Shown: positions 25,301-37,100 of the stretch, piece by piece | Position numbering within the stretch: the stretch's first letter is position 1 | Layout of the letters: each line of letters opens with the position of its first letter | Assembly (NCBI GenBank): GCA_002118135.1 | Contig: BDIU01000070.1 | Span: forward strand, 1-64,000 | Reading direction: 5' to 3' | From: Trebouxia sp. TZW2008 | Taxonomy: Eukaryota > Chlorophyta > Trebouxiophyceae > Trebouxiales > Trebouxiaceae | DNA: 64,000 nt | Program-made: the position numbers and the translations under genes | Notes under the pieces: generated by a model | Database searches by the model: none | What the model was told of the DNA's origin: nothing | Seen by the model: only the letters and a program-made list of their open reading frames with translations

Positions 25301-28300
25301 TTGCTGGATGCTCCCTGCTCAGCGGTCAGACCCTTGATGTTTGAGCGCAAGACTGCAACTGTCCTGCATGATAAGGCAGCATCTTAAAGCAACAGCGCCA
25401 ATACGGTTGCTGCACATCCCTCACAAGAATTTGCTCAAAAATCTGGCTTCTCAGTGCAGGTCTGTCCTTCCTGTGGCGCAGTTTGAGCTACTGTCAGGCG
25501 GTGTGGAAACCACCCAGGGCAGTTCTGCAGCCTTGGGTCAAAGCTTCATGATATTAGATGGAGCAGCTCTTCAGAACCTGGAGGTGAGTCTGACCAAGCG
25601 GCCTGCATGCACAGAAGCAGATGCCTGGTTTTGGCGTGCGCAACCTATACTCCTGAATGCATGCCCTGCTGATTTTTTGTTGTGGAGAGCAGCAACAAGG
25701 GGATGCACAGCGTATGAAGGGCTGTTCTCGCCCCCTGAGTTGACAGTACGCTTATAAATAGCTTTGTATCCAAGACATAGCCAGTCGTGCGCTGAGCATC
25801 ACGACACGCTTTGATATTGCCAACACCCTTTGCAGGTGCTACAGAGTGTTGATGGGGTAAGGCGGGGTAGCCTGGTGCAGGCCCTGGATCACTGCGCCAC
25901 TCCTGCTGGCAAAAGCCTGCTCAGCCAATGGCTCTCCTGCTGCTTGAGCGTTTTAGCCATCTGCCATTGCCACTGCAGGTTCTAGAGAGTAGTGATGGGG
26001 GTAGGAAGGGCAGTCTGATGGGGGCTCTAGACCACTGTGCCACTCCTGCTGGCAAGCGCCTGCTTAGTCAGTGGCTGTGCCGCCCGCTTCTGCGAATTGC
26101 AGACATTGTGCAGCGCCAGGATGCTGTTCAAGACCTCATGGGTGCTGACTGCACAGAGGCTGTTGGAGCTGCCAGGAAGGCCTTTGCAGGTGGCCCCATC
26201 AATGCTTTCCCCTGCTCACTCCCCCAGTCCCCACACCTTGCCTCCTGTCCTTTGTTCCACTGCCTGCCTTGTCCATCCTTCTTCCTCATCCCCTTGCTGT
26301 TCCAAACCCCCACCACTCCATTCCACCCCCCCCNNTTCCAAACCCCCCCCCCCCCCCTCCCCCCCCCCCCCCCCCTTCAAATTGCCATCTTACCGTCCCC
26401 ATCGTTCCTTCCCCTTCCTTCCCCATTCCCCCTTCGTCTCAAACTTACATGGTAATGCACTTTTGCCTTTCAATCTCCCTGCTCCCCACCCCTCCCCCAC
26501 CTCCCATTTCTGTCCTCGCATTTCCTCTTTGTGCCTCCCTGCCTCTCCTTCCTTCCTTCCCCCTTGCCTTTTTTCCACGTGCCCCCTTCTTTCTGGTCCA
26601 CTCATTTGTCTTCCTTTTCCCCTCAAGCCCTCACCTCCCCTCCACACATCTTGTTTAGTCTGAAATTTTGCTTGTGGACACTTATGCCCAGCTGAGTGCC
26701 TACTTCCTTCTGGGGTGTTGCCAATCAACAGCATAGCAGGCTGGCCAGCCTGCTGCTCAGTTGCCTGTACCCTGCAGATGATCTGCTCAACAACAGACTA
26801 AGCAACAGCTATGATTGTTTCTGTTCAAGACATCTGCGGAGTCAAGGCAGCTGAGCTGCAGGGAGGTCTTTGCTATGCTATGCTAAGCCGGCAGCGCCTT
26901 ATTGCTAGCCAAATCTGTATTGTGTCTTGACATATCACAACCTTGCATAATGCATCATGTGTGAACTCAGCATTTAAGCAACCTCAGCAAACAATAATGT
27001 GCTGCCTGTCCCTTTACTCAAGTACTCAAGAAGACTCTACAGCCGGCAAGCCTCCATTTCTTGCTGTCCATCAAGATGCCTGCTTATGGCTCAGCTGTTC
27101 TAGACTTGTGGTCTGATTTGTCGACATCTGCAATGAAACAGCGCAAGGAGTGCCTTGTCAAGAACGTCTGCCTCCTTGCGCTCTTTCATTTCAGATGTTG
27201 ACAAACCAGGCGCAGTATTGTAAATGTTGGCCAGGGGTGTCTTTGTAGGCACGAACACCAGGCAGCTGGCAAGACTCCATTTGTTGCTGTCCATCCAGAT
27301 GCCTGCTGATGGCTCAGCTGTTCCAGACTTGTGGTCTGATTTGTCGACATCTGCAATGAAACAGCGCAAGGAGTGCCTTGTCAAGAACGTCCGCCTCCTT
27401 GCGCTCTTTCATTTCAGATGTTGACAAACCAGGCGCAGTCTTATAAAAGGTGACCAGGGGCGTCTTTGCAGGCACAAACACCAGACAGCTGGCAAGACTC
27501 CATTTGTTGCTGTCCATCCAGATGCCATGACATGGGTCGGCTGTTCTACGCTTGTGCTCTGATTCATCATTATCTGTGATGAAATAGCACAAGGACTGCG
27601 GTGTCAAGAACGTCTGTCTTCTTGCGCTCTCTCATCTCAGACGTTGACAAATCAGGCGTAGTCTTGCAAAAGTTGGCTGGGGGCGTCTTTGTAGGCACAA
27701 ACCCAAAATCAGACAGCCTCACCCAGCAACAGCTGCTCTGAGTCTCCGCTGCCTCATCGCCCATGTTTAGTGATCGTTTGATGTAACGATCGCATTTGTG
27801 ACCAGATACTTTGTCACTTCATCATATTGTCACAACTTGAAAGCATCATTGGAACGCAGTGCTTGGTTCCCACTTACATTGTTGTTACATCACAAATGTC
27901 ACTATGCTGAACGTCACTATATCGGAAGAAATATTGTAATGGCAGCTGCAATGATGTTGCTGTCACTTGAAAGTGGTAGTAATATGTGACAATTCAACTG
28001 CCCTGACAAATGTGAAAGTTTACACTATCTGGTTTGAGGTGTGTCAGGAATGTGGGGGCATTCAGCATGAGCTGGTACGGCATGAATTGGCGTCTGTGCA
28101 GGTATTGGTGACCTGGAGCGCAGCCTAGCCCGGTTGCATGCAGCAGGCCTTGGTGGAGGCATGGGCAGAGATGCATTGAAGGTCAGCCCTCAATCCTCAC
28201 GCCGACATTGGTCAACAAGCCCCATTGAATGCTGTCAAAAGCAACGATGTTCATGTTGGCGTATGGTTTGCATCAGGTTGTTGTTGACAATACTTGCAAA

Positions 28301-31300
28301 TGAAACAAAAGGTGTTTGATATGATGAGTACTTATATTGACAAAACCTGTCTCCATGCCACTACACCCCTGTTTGTCTTATATCATTCGTTGATGTTGTG
28401 ACATGTCAGCCAATATGCAGTCTTGGGCAATCTGCAGTCAGTCAGCTACAGCCTCCTGAATTAGAAAGGTCCTTTTGTTGGGCAGAGAATGGTGAAACAC
28501 GAGAAGAAACATGACGGTGCAGGTGGTACTGTATGAGGACAATGCCAAGAGGAGGGTTGCCGCCATGATAGCAGGCCTCAGAGGCTTGCAGACCCTCAAC
28601 CAGGCCTTCAAGGCTTTCCAGCCCCTCTTGCCTAATCTGGCAAGCAGCCTACTGCAGCAGCTACTGGCCCCTGGAAAGGGCTTTCCAGAGCTGGATGCCC
28701 CTTTAGATGCCCTTGAAGGGGCGACTGACTGGCCTGAGGCTGCTGCTAGCGGTAGAGCCACCCCAAAACCAGTAAGAAACAACCTCAAAATTGCTTTTCG
28801 GTCTGCACTCATTTTGTTGGCAAGCAGCCTACTGCAGCAGCTAACGGCCCCTGGCAAGGACGTTTCTGAGCTTTGAAGGCCCTTTGAGTATCCTTGGAGG
28901 GGCGTTGACTGATGTAAGGCTGCTGTCAGTGGCAAAGCCACCCCAAAACCAGTGAGAAAAAAAAGACGCTTTCTGATTAATTAGCGCGTAGGTTAGTTTA
29001 TGAGACGTGCGTGTGGAAGTGGTGTGGGGATCAAAAAGTGAAGGGAAAGAGTCGCTGTAGGTGGCAAAAGACAACATCGAGCCACCGCTGTGGCTGACAA
29101 GCGACACTGTGTAAGTCAGGATGCAGTATCTGACTGTATGGTCGAACACACAAAACTGTGCGTCAGGTGATCTGTGCTCAGGTGAATGAGCAAGAGCATG
29201 TTTATGCAAACACATAGCAGTATGACCAATTTGCAAGGCCCAGGCAGGGCTTGATGAAGTGCAGCCTGTTGTGCAGGGAGTGGACCAGGATTATGATGAT
29301 GCGGAGGGCAGGGTGAAGGACAGGGAAGCAGAGTTGAGTGACTACCTAGTGCAAGTGCGGCGCCAGCTAGGGGGTGGCAAGGACCTCTGCTATGTCACTG
29401 TCAACAAGGACGCCAACTTGCTGGAGATCCCTCAAGTAAGAAGCTCAAGTGACCACTGCAGCTTATCTCTGCTGCATGTGCGTTGCAGGAAGGCCTGGCC
29501 ACTCAACTTTGCCAAACCCGAGTCAAACTTCAACTCTCGAAAAAAGGTGGCAGTTTCTGCATACACTGCTCACATGTCATGCATTTCTTCTTCATTACCG
29601 AGCTTCCCATTATCATGTTTATCATAATCGATCTGACAGCCATGATACACTGCCTGCCACAATGAGCGTTCACAGCAGCGTCTCTGTCTGCAATGCACCC
29701 TTGAGTCAATGCTGAACAACATCCAAGCATGATGTGACAGTATGACAAGTCTGCGCTGTGATCTTCTCCTGATAAGCACTTCACAATCCACAGCCTGTTG
29801 GTGTATTGTAGGCGCTTGCCACCTAGCTTGCATGCCCTTCTGCTCATACGCGCTCCACAACATGGGGGCTGTTGTGTTGCAAGGCATTTACCATCTATCT
29901 TGCTATTTATGCTCATTTGCGCTCATGCCTGGATCGCTGTCATGTTACAGGCATTTGTCATCTAGCTTGCATGCCGTTTGCTCATATGTCCTTCATACAT
30001 GGGCTGCTGTCATGTTGCAGGCGCTGCAGAAGGCAGTGCCTGCAGAGTTTGAGCTGATGGGGCAGAGGAAGGGCTTTGTGCGCTACTACAGCCCTGCCCT
30101 ACGCGCCCTGGTCAAGCAGCATGCTGATGCCCTGGAGAGCCGAGAGCTGGCACTGTCAGGCATACTACAGGTAAGATGTCTGTCCTTTTGCTCAGTTGAC
30201 TAGCTGTCACCGTGAGGCATACTACAGGTAAGATATCTGCACATCTGCTTTGATAGAGCTTGCCCTCTCAAGCATTCTGCAGGTGACCTTTTCAACACAT
30301 CTGCCCAGTCACAGAGGTGCGCCCCCAGGCGTTCTGCAGTTCTGTAGTTCTACCTGCAGTGACTCAGCTGACACTTTATGTCCTAGAGAGCTGAGAGCTG
30401 GCCCTCTCAGGCAGACTGCAAGTGGGCCATCTGCACATGGTTGCATTATTTTTATTGTACATGCCAGCTTGTGCAGCAGATACTGACAGGCGAGCACCAG
30501 TCTTCTTGCATCAAGCAGTTGCGCCTTGCTCAGTCCTGAAACACAGCACTTACCTCCGTTTGTAAGCTTGACGCTGGCATTGCGTATGACGTCAAGAAGA
30601 AAGGCCGTAAGCAGTGCTGGCACTGTTCAAGTCTGACCTGAATATTGTATGTTCATCATCCATGCGTGCAGGGGCTGTTGGCTCGCTTTGCCAGCCAGGC
30701 AGGGCTGTGGCAGAGGGCAGTAAAGGCTATGGCTGAGCTGGACGCCCTGATGGCCCTAGGCTTTGCTGCTCAGTTTGGAGGGGACGGCGCCCCAATGTGC
30801 AGACCCACCTTTATAGAGCCTCAAGCCTCAGAGACAAACCCTGCGGGCACTGGACATGTGAGCCTTCTATTCCAGTATGTAGTGACCCTTCAAATGCAAG
30901 TTTTGCTCATGCTAATCCATGTAAACATTATCAAGGCACCATGCGCAGGTCCATCTTTGTGGAGTCCTTCACCTCTGATACAGGCCCTACAAGCACTGAA
31001 CATGTAAGCCTTCTTCTGTTTCCAGAAGGCATGTCCCTTTGACTGGCGCTGATTCACCTAGCATACATATGATGAGATCAGCAAATCTGTGTTTGCTAAT
31101 TTCATCAAGTTCTGCAAGACAGGAAAGGTCAGCAACACCACATGCTGGCAATCAGTCACGACAAGTCAGCGCTGCTGACCAAACCAAGCAGCGGCCTTTG
31201 TTGCTGCAGGTCTTCAAGGCAATAGCGCTGCAGCACCTTGCGGCAAGCATGGGCAGTGGCTCTTATCATGAGCGACACTGGCATTCAGTCACAAATAGTC

Positions 31301-33548
31301 AACACTGCATTGATCAAGACAAGCAGCGCTCTGTGGTACTGCAGGTGTTTCAAGCGACAGCGCTGCGGCACCCTGCATCAGGGATGCGTCGAGCCAGCGG
31401 CAGCTCCCTTGTGCCCAATGACATCCGGCTGGATGGGCAGGCGTCAGGCTCCATTGTGCTGACTTGTCCATTGATGGTGCAGGTGTTTGAGGCAACGGCG
31501 TTGCGGCACCCTGCAGCAGGCATGGGCTTGGCCAGTGGCGGCTCCTTTGTGCCCAATGACATCCGGCTGGGTGGGCAGGCACCAGGCTTCATTGTGCTGA
31601 CTGGACCCAACATGGGTGGCAAAAGCACCCTCCTGCGCCAGGTAAGGGCCACAATTGATTGGTAGAGTTGTTTACTTGTTCACTGTATCTATTGTACATG
31701 TATTATGTGTGTGGACTCATTTGTTCATTTGGCTGAGCAGCGTGCCCTCTTGCAACAGGTGTGCCTGACTGCCCTGATGGCTCAAGTGGGGGCCTGGGTA
31801 CCCGCCCACTCCCTCAACCCTCCACCCCACAGACGCCATCATTGCACGGCACCCACTTTGACAGCCAGTGGAATATAGCTGTCTAGACAAGTTCTGCTGT
31901 ACACATTGCCTCTTCATTATTTCTTCACAGCTTCTTTTCAGTATCTGAACTGCTTCTGAACAGCTTTGTGATTTCCTCACAGCTGCTACGCAGTTTCTGG
32001 GCTACTTCTGAACAGCTTTTGGCCCCTTGCAACAGGTGTGCCTGGCTGCCCTGATGGCTCAGGTGGGGGCCTGGGTGCCTGCCCACTCCCTCACCCTCAC
32101 CCCCGTAGATGCCATCTTTGTGCGCATGGGTGCCAAGGATGATGTCATGTCAGGCCAGTCTACCTTCTTTGTAGAGTTGGCTGAGACTGCAGCTTCCTTG
32201 AACAGAGCCACTCCTGCTAGCTTGGTGGCTCTGGATGAACTGGGCAGAGGCACTGCAACATCAGACGGCGCTGCTATTGCTGCAGCTGTTCTGGAGCACC
32301 TCTCTGCCAAGACCCGCTGCAGGTATAGCCACACGATTTCGTGTCCTCTTCACAGCCTGCAAAGTCAGTCTGATTGACTGCATCTGCAGGTGCGCCCACA
32401 GTGTTCCAATCCTCAATTTGTCTGACACATTGTGCTAGGCCACAGAAATCCATCATTACCTGCTGGTCCTCAGCTCAAACGTTGCTATAGACCCATGCGT
32501 GATAGCAAGCTGCGCTGCAGGGGGCTGTTTGCAACGCACTATCACAGGCTAGCAGATGCTCATGAGCAGGATCCAAGGGTGGCCATCTGCCACATGGGGT
32601 GCAGCCTAGAGCCAGGCACTGACGGCGGCCCTGAGCAGGTCTGAGGCAACTAGGCTCGCTTCTGTGCATTTCACTGAATTGCATGACCAGGGAAGACGTA
32701 TGTGCACAGTGTGTCCACAAGTTGTGCTTCACTGGTGGCAGCGTAGAGCCAGACACTGATGGCAGCCCTGAGCAGGTCCGTGGCCTGCCCTGCATTGCAC
32801 TGGCCTTTACTGACTTACGTGGAAAGGAAGATGCATCATCACAAGAAAGTTGCCCAGAAAGTTGAGCTCTTCTGGTACCTGATTCCTGATGGATTGCTGC
32901 TGATTGTCATTGCAGACCTGAGCAGGTCTGAGGCATTACCTTGATTGCCCTGCATTGCACTGGCTTTTAAGGCAAGAGCTTCACTTGACTGCCCAGCATT
33001 GCGCTGGCTTGCATGATATGAGCATTTGCATGCTGGCAATGAGTCCAAAAGTCATGCTCTGTGGCCTTGCCTGACTGCCCTGCATTGCACTGCCTTGCAC
33101 AACACAGGAAGATGCATGCTCATGATAAAAGAACAAGAAGGGTTGCTTTTCTGGCGGCAGAGTCATTGCTGATAACTCCTGACTTATAGATTTGCTTTGA
33201 GCATCCGGCTAGTGCTTGCCCAGCCAGTTTGCGCTCGGCCACGCCAGTATTGTCATTGTCGTCTCTGCTGCTTTGATTGGGGTTTGTCCTGTTTCACAGG
33301 TGACCTTCCTATACAACCTGAGAGCTGGTGCCTGTCCCAAGTCATATGGTGTCAATGTAGCACGCCTTGCTGGCTTGCCGAGTGAAATTGTGAATCGATC
33401 AGCAGCGTTTGCAGCCCAGCTGGAAGAACAGCATTGCCATAATTTGCGACTGAGCGCAGCTGAGGGCACCAAACTGCAAAGAATTTGTCATGCAGTGCAG
33501 CACAATCAATTAGAATCAGAATTGCAAAGCAGTATTGCAAGCACATGA
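19311..33548 (+). CDS. MSH6: DNA mismatch repair protein MSH6 (MutS homolog)
   Basis: This encodes MSH6, the MSH2 partner in MutSalpha, about 1332 residues in 22 exons: 19311-19409, 19582-19847, 20247-20365, 20579-20844, 21242-21446, 22741-22942, 23263-23383, 23782-23940, 24135-24382, 24622-24874, 25120-25208, 25460-25583, 25979-26189, 28102-28181, 28523-28771, 29277-29435, 30021-30170, 30672-30857, 31483-31641, 32036-32322, 32521-32638 and 33300-33548. Features in order: a PCNA-binding PIP box QRPISTFF (13-20); a Tudor-like insert (about 112-160) as in plant MSH6; an acidic/basic linker; the MutS mismatch-recognition domain with the Phe-Tyr-Glu motif in GKFYEMF (near 405); the connector, lever and clamp; Walker [10 protein letters not shown] (1103-1111); Walker B LVALDE (Asp1182-Glu1183); and the ATHYH loop. 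Intron 6 appears to use a GC donor. Introns carry at least fifteen decayed exon-edge copies; intron 13 has the NN gap and a hairpin repeat. All phases close. Confidence 0.95.
21940..22730 (+). pseudogene. Four tandem relic copies of MSH6 exon 6
   Basis: Copies begin after acceptor-like TGTGCAG near 21955, 22145, 22367 and 22553; the true exon 6 starts at 22741. Spacing is roughly 185-220 bp. Each holds the intron end, acceptor and most of exon 6 (GGAACAGGCAAAGCCATTCAG through the CTTGTACATTGC block). The later copies carry in-frame stops (GCGCTAG, GCGCTGA). The copy nearest the true exon is almost identical to it, including intron flank, so the amplification is partly recent. Confidence 0.88.
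25836..25945 (+). pseudogene. Relic upstream copy of MSH6 exon 13 start
   Basis: It starts after a TTTGCAG acceptor and translates VLQSVDG and [18 protein letters not shown], against VLESSDGG and [18 protein letters not shown] in the true exon (25979 onward). It is still open but lacks the rest of the exon. Confidence 0.85.
26200..26660 (+). other. Polypyrimidine tract with poly-C runs and NN gap
   Basis: Within MSH6 intron 13 about 450 bp is almost purely C and T. It includes long C homopolymers at about 26325-26377 and two undetermined bases at 26334-26335. Exon phases join across it, so no coding exon needs to be missing, but the true length of this intron is unreliable. Confidence 0.9.
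27050..27760 (+). repeat. Three tandem ~223-bp units, each with a long inverted repeat
   Basis: Units repeat with a period of 222-224 bp in MSH6 intron 13. Each contains an inverted repeat with arms of about 38 nt and a loop of about 21 nt: 27113-27150 with 27172-27209, then 27336 onward, then 27559 onward. The arms contain GACATCTGCAATGAAA and its imperfect complement TTTCATTTCAGATGTTG. The third unit is most diverged. The unit could be a foldback (MITE-like) relic or a structured RNA precursor; I cannot decide which. Confidence 0.85.
28812..28953 (+). pseudogene. Relic downstream copy of MSH6 exon 15 end
   Basis: It repeats the last ~140 bases of exon 15 with its donor (AAAACCAGTGAG). The ASSLLQQL block and APGK survive, but frameshifts and a TGA follow. 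It lies in the following intron. Confidence 0.85.
30205..30430 (+). pseudogene. Three relic copies of MSH6 exon 17 end
   Basis: The last ~30 bases of exon 17 (encoding ELALSGILQ) with its donor recur near 30209-30240, 30255-30285 and 30395-30425. The first keeps CATACTACAGGTAAGAT exactly. All lie downstream in the intron. Confidence 0.8.
30945..31012 (+). pseudogene. Relic downstream copy of MSH6 exon 18 end
   Basis: It mirrors the last ~55 bases of exon 18 and the donor (CACTGAACATGTAAGCC here, CACTGGACATGTGAGCC in the true exon), followed by similar intron bases. Confidence 0.75.
31210..31482 (+). pseudogene. Two in-frame upstream copies of MSH6 exon 19 start
   Basis: Copies start after acceptors at 31209 and 31344; the true exon starts at 31483. 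They translate VFKAIALQH and [14 protein letters not shown] against [14 protein letters not shown]. The stretch from 31210 through the true exon is one open frame: 31345-31482 is 138 nt and 31210-31344 is 135 nt, both divisible by three. They could serve as alternative exon extensions instead of being dead. Confidence 0.8.
31755..31850 (+). pseudogene. Relic upstream copy of MSH6 exon 20 start
   Basis: After a CAACAG acceptor it repeats GTGTGCCTGACTGCCCTGATG and the WVPAHSL-like codons of exon 20, then breaks by a frameshift. The true exon starts at 32036. Confidence 0.85.
32725..32935 (+). pseudogene. Relic copies of MSH6 exon 21 end
   Basis: About 32740-32776 matches the end of exon 21 ([11 protein letters not shown] against [11 protein letters not shown]) with the donor. 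A shorter echo, CCTGAGCAGGTCTGAGGCA, is at 32918-32936. Both are downstream. Confidence 0.8.
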
Positions 33549-34158
33549 ATGTACAGTGCACTTCAGTAAAATCTGATGCAAATGAACCATGTCAACAAAC
33601 AATACGAATGAACCTTGTGGATGTTTAGGCAATTGCATATTGATCAGAACCTGCAAGCACTTGCTTGCATCTGTCTATCGTGTCGTCATGCGCAGCTCTT
33701 GAAGATGTGTTGGTCCAGTGAGTGTTTGTTTCAGTTTGTGATGGCCTGATGGTTCGACTATTTATATGGACTTGGGCACAGATGAGGCAGGCTCAAGTTT
33801 TGAATGTGCGGCAGAATGCAATCGATGACCAGCGCAAGTCAGTGTCTACTGCAATGTTTCATTCAGAACTTCTTTTACGTATTGCAGACGGTGGAGCATG
33901 GCCGAATGTCTTCTATAATCATACTGATCTGGTATGATGACGCTGACTGGCATGAGATGTAAAACTCTTGTGCTTGCAGGACTTCAAAAGTGTTCGATGC
34001 TATGCAGTCATCCTATCAGCTGCATAGGCACCACGTCAGGCTCAGGACACACAAATGCTTAACAGGGTCATCTCATACCACCCAACACAAATACAAAGCA
34101 GCAATGTTACATGAAATCACAATGGGCTGGCACAGCTTCTGTCTTGACTTCACAAAAG
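33549..34158. other. Convergent intergenic region (MSH6 / BTA1 3' ends)
   Basis: The 610 bp between two stop codons presumably holds both 3' UTRs. An open stretch at 33722-33937 has no family signature. Nothing else is recognised. Confidence 0.6.
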
Positions 34159-37100
34159 CTATCTCCTCTCAGCGACCCAGAAGCTGCAGTACATGTTGAC
34201 ACGGTCCATGTAACCGTCCTTAGCTTGCTGCAAGCACTTGACATTGAAGCCTGCGTCCTCAATCAGCTTGGCGTAGGGTGGCACAATTGCAGCAGATCTC
34301 CAGATGACCAGACCACCAGGAAGCACCTACAGCAGATGTAATCACCATCAAAGCAAGCGCTGATCAATTCCACTGCAAGTATCAGCAAGGTCGCAAGGCT
34401 GGTCTTTGCGTGTTCTGCAAAAGAACTGTTTGCAAACATGCCATATGGAGAGACTGTACGTATACATGCCTGACTGCAAGATGGTCACAGGGCCTCAGAC
34501 TTGCATCAACAGCTTTCAAACTTGGCCGTTTTGACGTGGGTCTGACCCATTTAGCACAGGCAAATGATGCAGATGCTTTGCACAGGAGGTATGGCTGAGC
34601 AGGTCTAGCATGGTTTGCCCAGCAGCCAGCATGACATGATCAAGCCTGACATGACACACAAAGCTGAACATGTCAACTTGAGTTGCCTAATGGAGATATA
34701 ACTGTTCAAGGAACAGGGGTGGAGAGGCAATAAGACTACTCACCTGCTCTGCTAGTCTTGTGGCCAGGAGCAACGCTGCAGCCTCCTCCAGCCAGTCAAC
34801 ATGGTCCATCAAGATCACCTGTGCACCATCATTGACACATCAGACACATCCCTGTCAGTGATAAACGCAGATGTCAAACCCAGACCCAGACTGTGTTTGC
34901 ACCTTGACTTTGCATGCACCCAAGGCAGGTCAGGAAACAGGTGCTAGCCTAGGCATGCCCGGCATGTTCGACCCCAAGCAACACACTTCAAGGCGTGGAA
35001 CAATATGCCAGCATTCCACCATGTCAGCTGGCGAATGATGCATCTGCATGCAGGAAGCAAAATCACCAGATACAAGTTGAGCTGACTATGCGCACTTCAG
35101 TGCTTGAGTCTGAATCGTCTACAGCTGAACATTTCCTGAGCATGTGCAAGTTGTAGACAGCAATTCACAGTGTGTTCAGACTACACTCACACTGTGTGCC
35201 TACTGCATCCACAATGGAGAGAGAAAGTTCACAGCATGTCCACCGTACATTCACATTTGACTTCCAAACCCCACCTTGGTGTATTTTCTGGACATGAGGG
35301 CCTGCATGAACACGCCATTCATGATCTCCAGCTTGTCAATGTCTCCAGCCTTCAACTGCTCAAAGCCAGCCTGTTTGAGGTAGCTAGGACAGCTCTCACG
35401 GGCAAAGCGTCCCGTGCAGCAGTTGAAGTAGAAGTAGTTGTCCTTGCGCATGTGGCTGTGCATGGCTGCGCCGTCTAGGGTGCGCGCCACGTACTGGCTG
35501 ATTTGCAGGCCGTCCTTATGAATCAGCTTGTACTGCTTGCAAGGCACACCGCCACCAAACCTGCAAGCCATGATCCCATCAATGCACTGTCGTGTCATCA
35601 TCATGACCTGGGACTGCTTGCATGGCATGCCAACACTATATCTGCAAGCCATGGTCAGATCATATCATGGTCAGATTGTTGATGCTATGACTTGCAACTA
35701 CTTCTGTATTGTAAGTGTTGTCTGATCACGTGATAATGATGTTGGAAATAGTGTTGCAATGAAGCTCATTCAATCAAATCAATGCTGTGAAGAGCAGGTG
35801 GTGTGTGCAGAACTAATGACTGATTGTAAAAGTATCAAGGATGGTGAGAGAAACCGGATCGGTATACAAGACACTGCTGATGGCAACTCAGGCTACTACT
35901 TGACCTGCCTACTGTCACAACTTACAGTCATTGCATGCAAAGCGTAACTGCAAGCGAGAGGTTGATCGCAATAGGCAATGTGGAGCTCCACCTTATTGGC
36001 AGTACAGATGGCAATGCATTCCCTGTACGAACACACTGCAGAAACAACACCAGCACATGCAGTGCAGATACTGAGAAAAGTCTGGGCTTTACCAGAGGAC
36101 AAAGCGGTTGAGAAAGATGACTGCCAGGATGCGCACAAACAGGTCCACCAGCCAGGCATTGCCCTGCTTGCAGAAGTGGATGAACCAGTTGCCGTTCCAG
36201 ACTGCTTGCTGCTCCTCTAGCGTCTGTGCATACGCTAGCCTCTTGAGGCTGTGGCCCATGCCCAAGAAGGTGGCAATGGTCTGCAACATCCAGATCACAC
36301 CTCCCTGCATATCGATCAAGCATTTTGTCACTGAACCAGCCATTGAATTCTAGGCCTACTGTACAGTTTCACCTTGGAAGATTGCAAAGGAGGCACGCCC
36401 TGCACCTTGCTACTCGAGACAAGACTGCAATTGCAGCGTCGTTTGCCAGGATGAAACAGTGCTCTGTTGCTGACTTATGCTAAGACTTTCACACAATTCA
36501 GGGTTAGATTCAATGAGGCAGACGCAGTCAGCACTTATGCCAGAACATGCACTATCATGGTGATCGTGACCAATGCTATCTTTTCCCACAAGGCAGCAAA
36601 AAGAAAGGAAGGTGCTTACCATGCCGCCCTGGTAGTACAGGCCTTGCTTGAAGTACCACAGCCTGCTCTGCCAGAACTGGTTGGCGCTTTGGCTCAGGAA
36701 GGGCGCTAGCTTGCTCTCAAACAAGCGCTCGATGTGTGGATGCCGCCCCTCACCAAACAGAGCCCATACATCCTCATACTCCAACTCCCTGTGCCACAGC
36801 TGAACAGTCAGCATAGGCCATCACCTGATTTCTGTGGCTCTCAAATTCCAGGAGAGCAAGCTGGGCTGGGTTGCAGTCCACAATCACACATGTCAGGTCA
36901 AACGAAGCTGCACTGGCTGCGTGAAACACTGTGCATGGACTGGTGCAGTAGTGCCTGTTCCTGACAGCAGTTGCTTTGAGTTCCAATATGGCACTCTATG
37001 CTGGATTACAGTCCACAGCCAAACATGCCAGACCCTCAACATCAATCACATCAGATCAAACAAAGCTGCATAGACTGCCCTACACTTTAGCATGCAGTTG

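Noticed and set aside
26128..26734. Pro-rich and Arg/Gly-rich open frames on both strands
   Set aside because: They come from the polypyrimidine tract next to the NN gap; MSH6 phases join without them.
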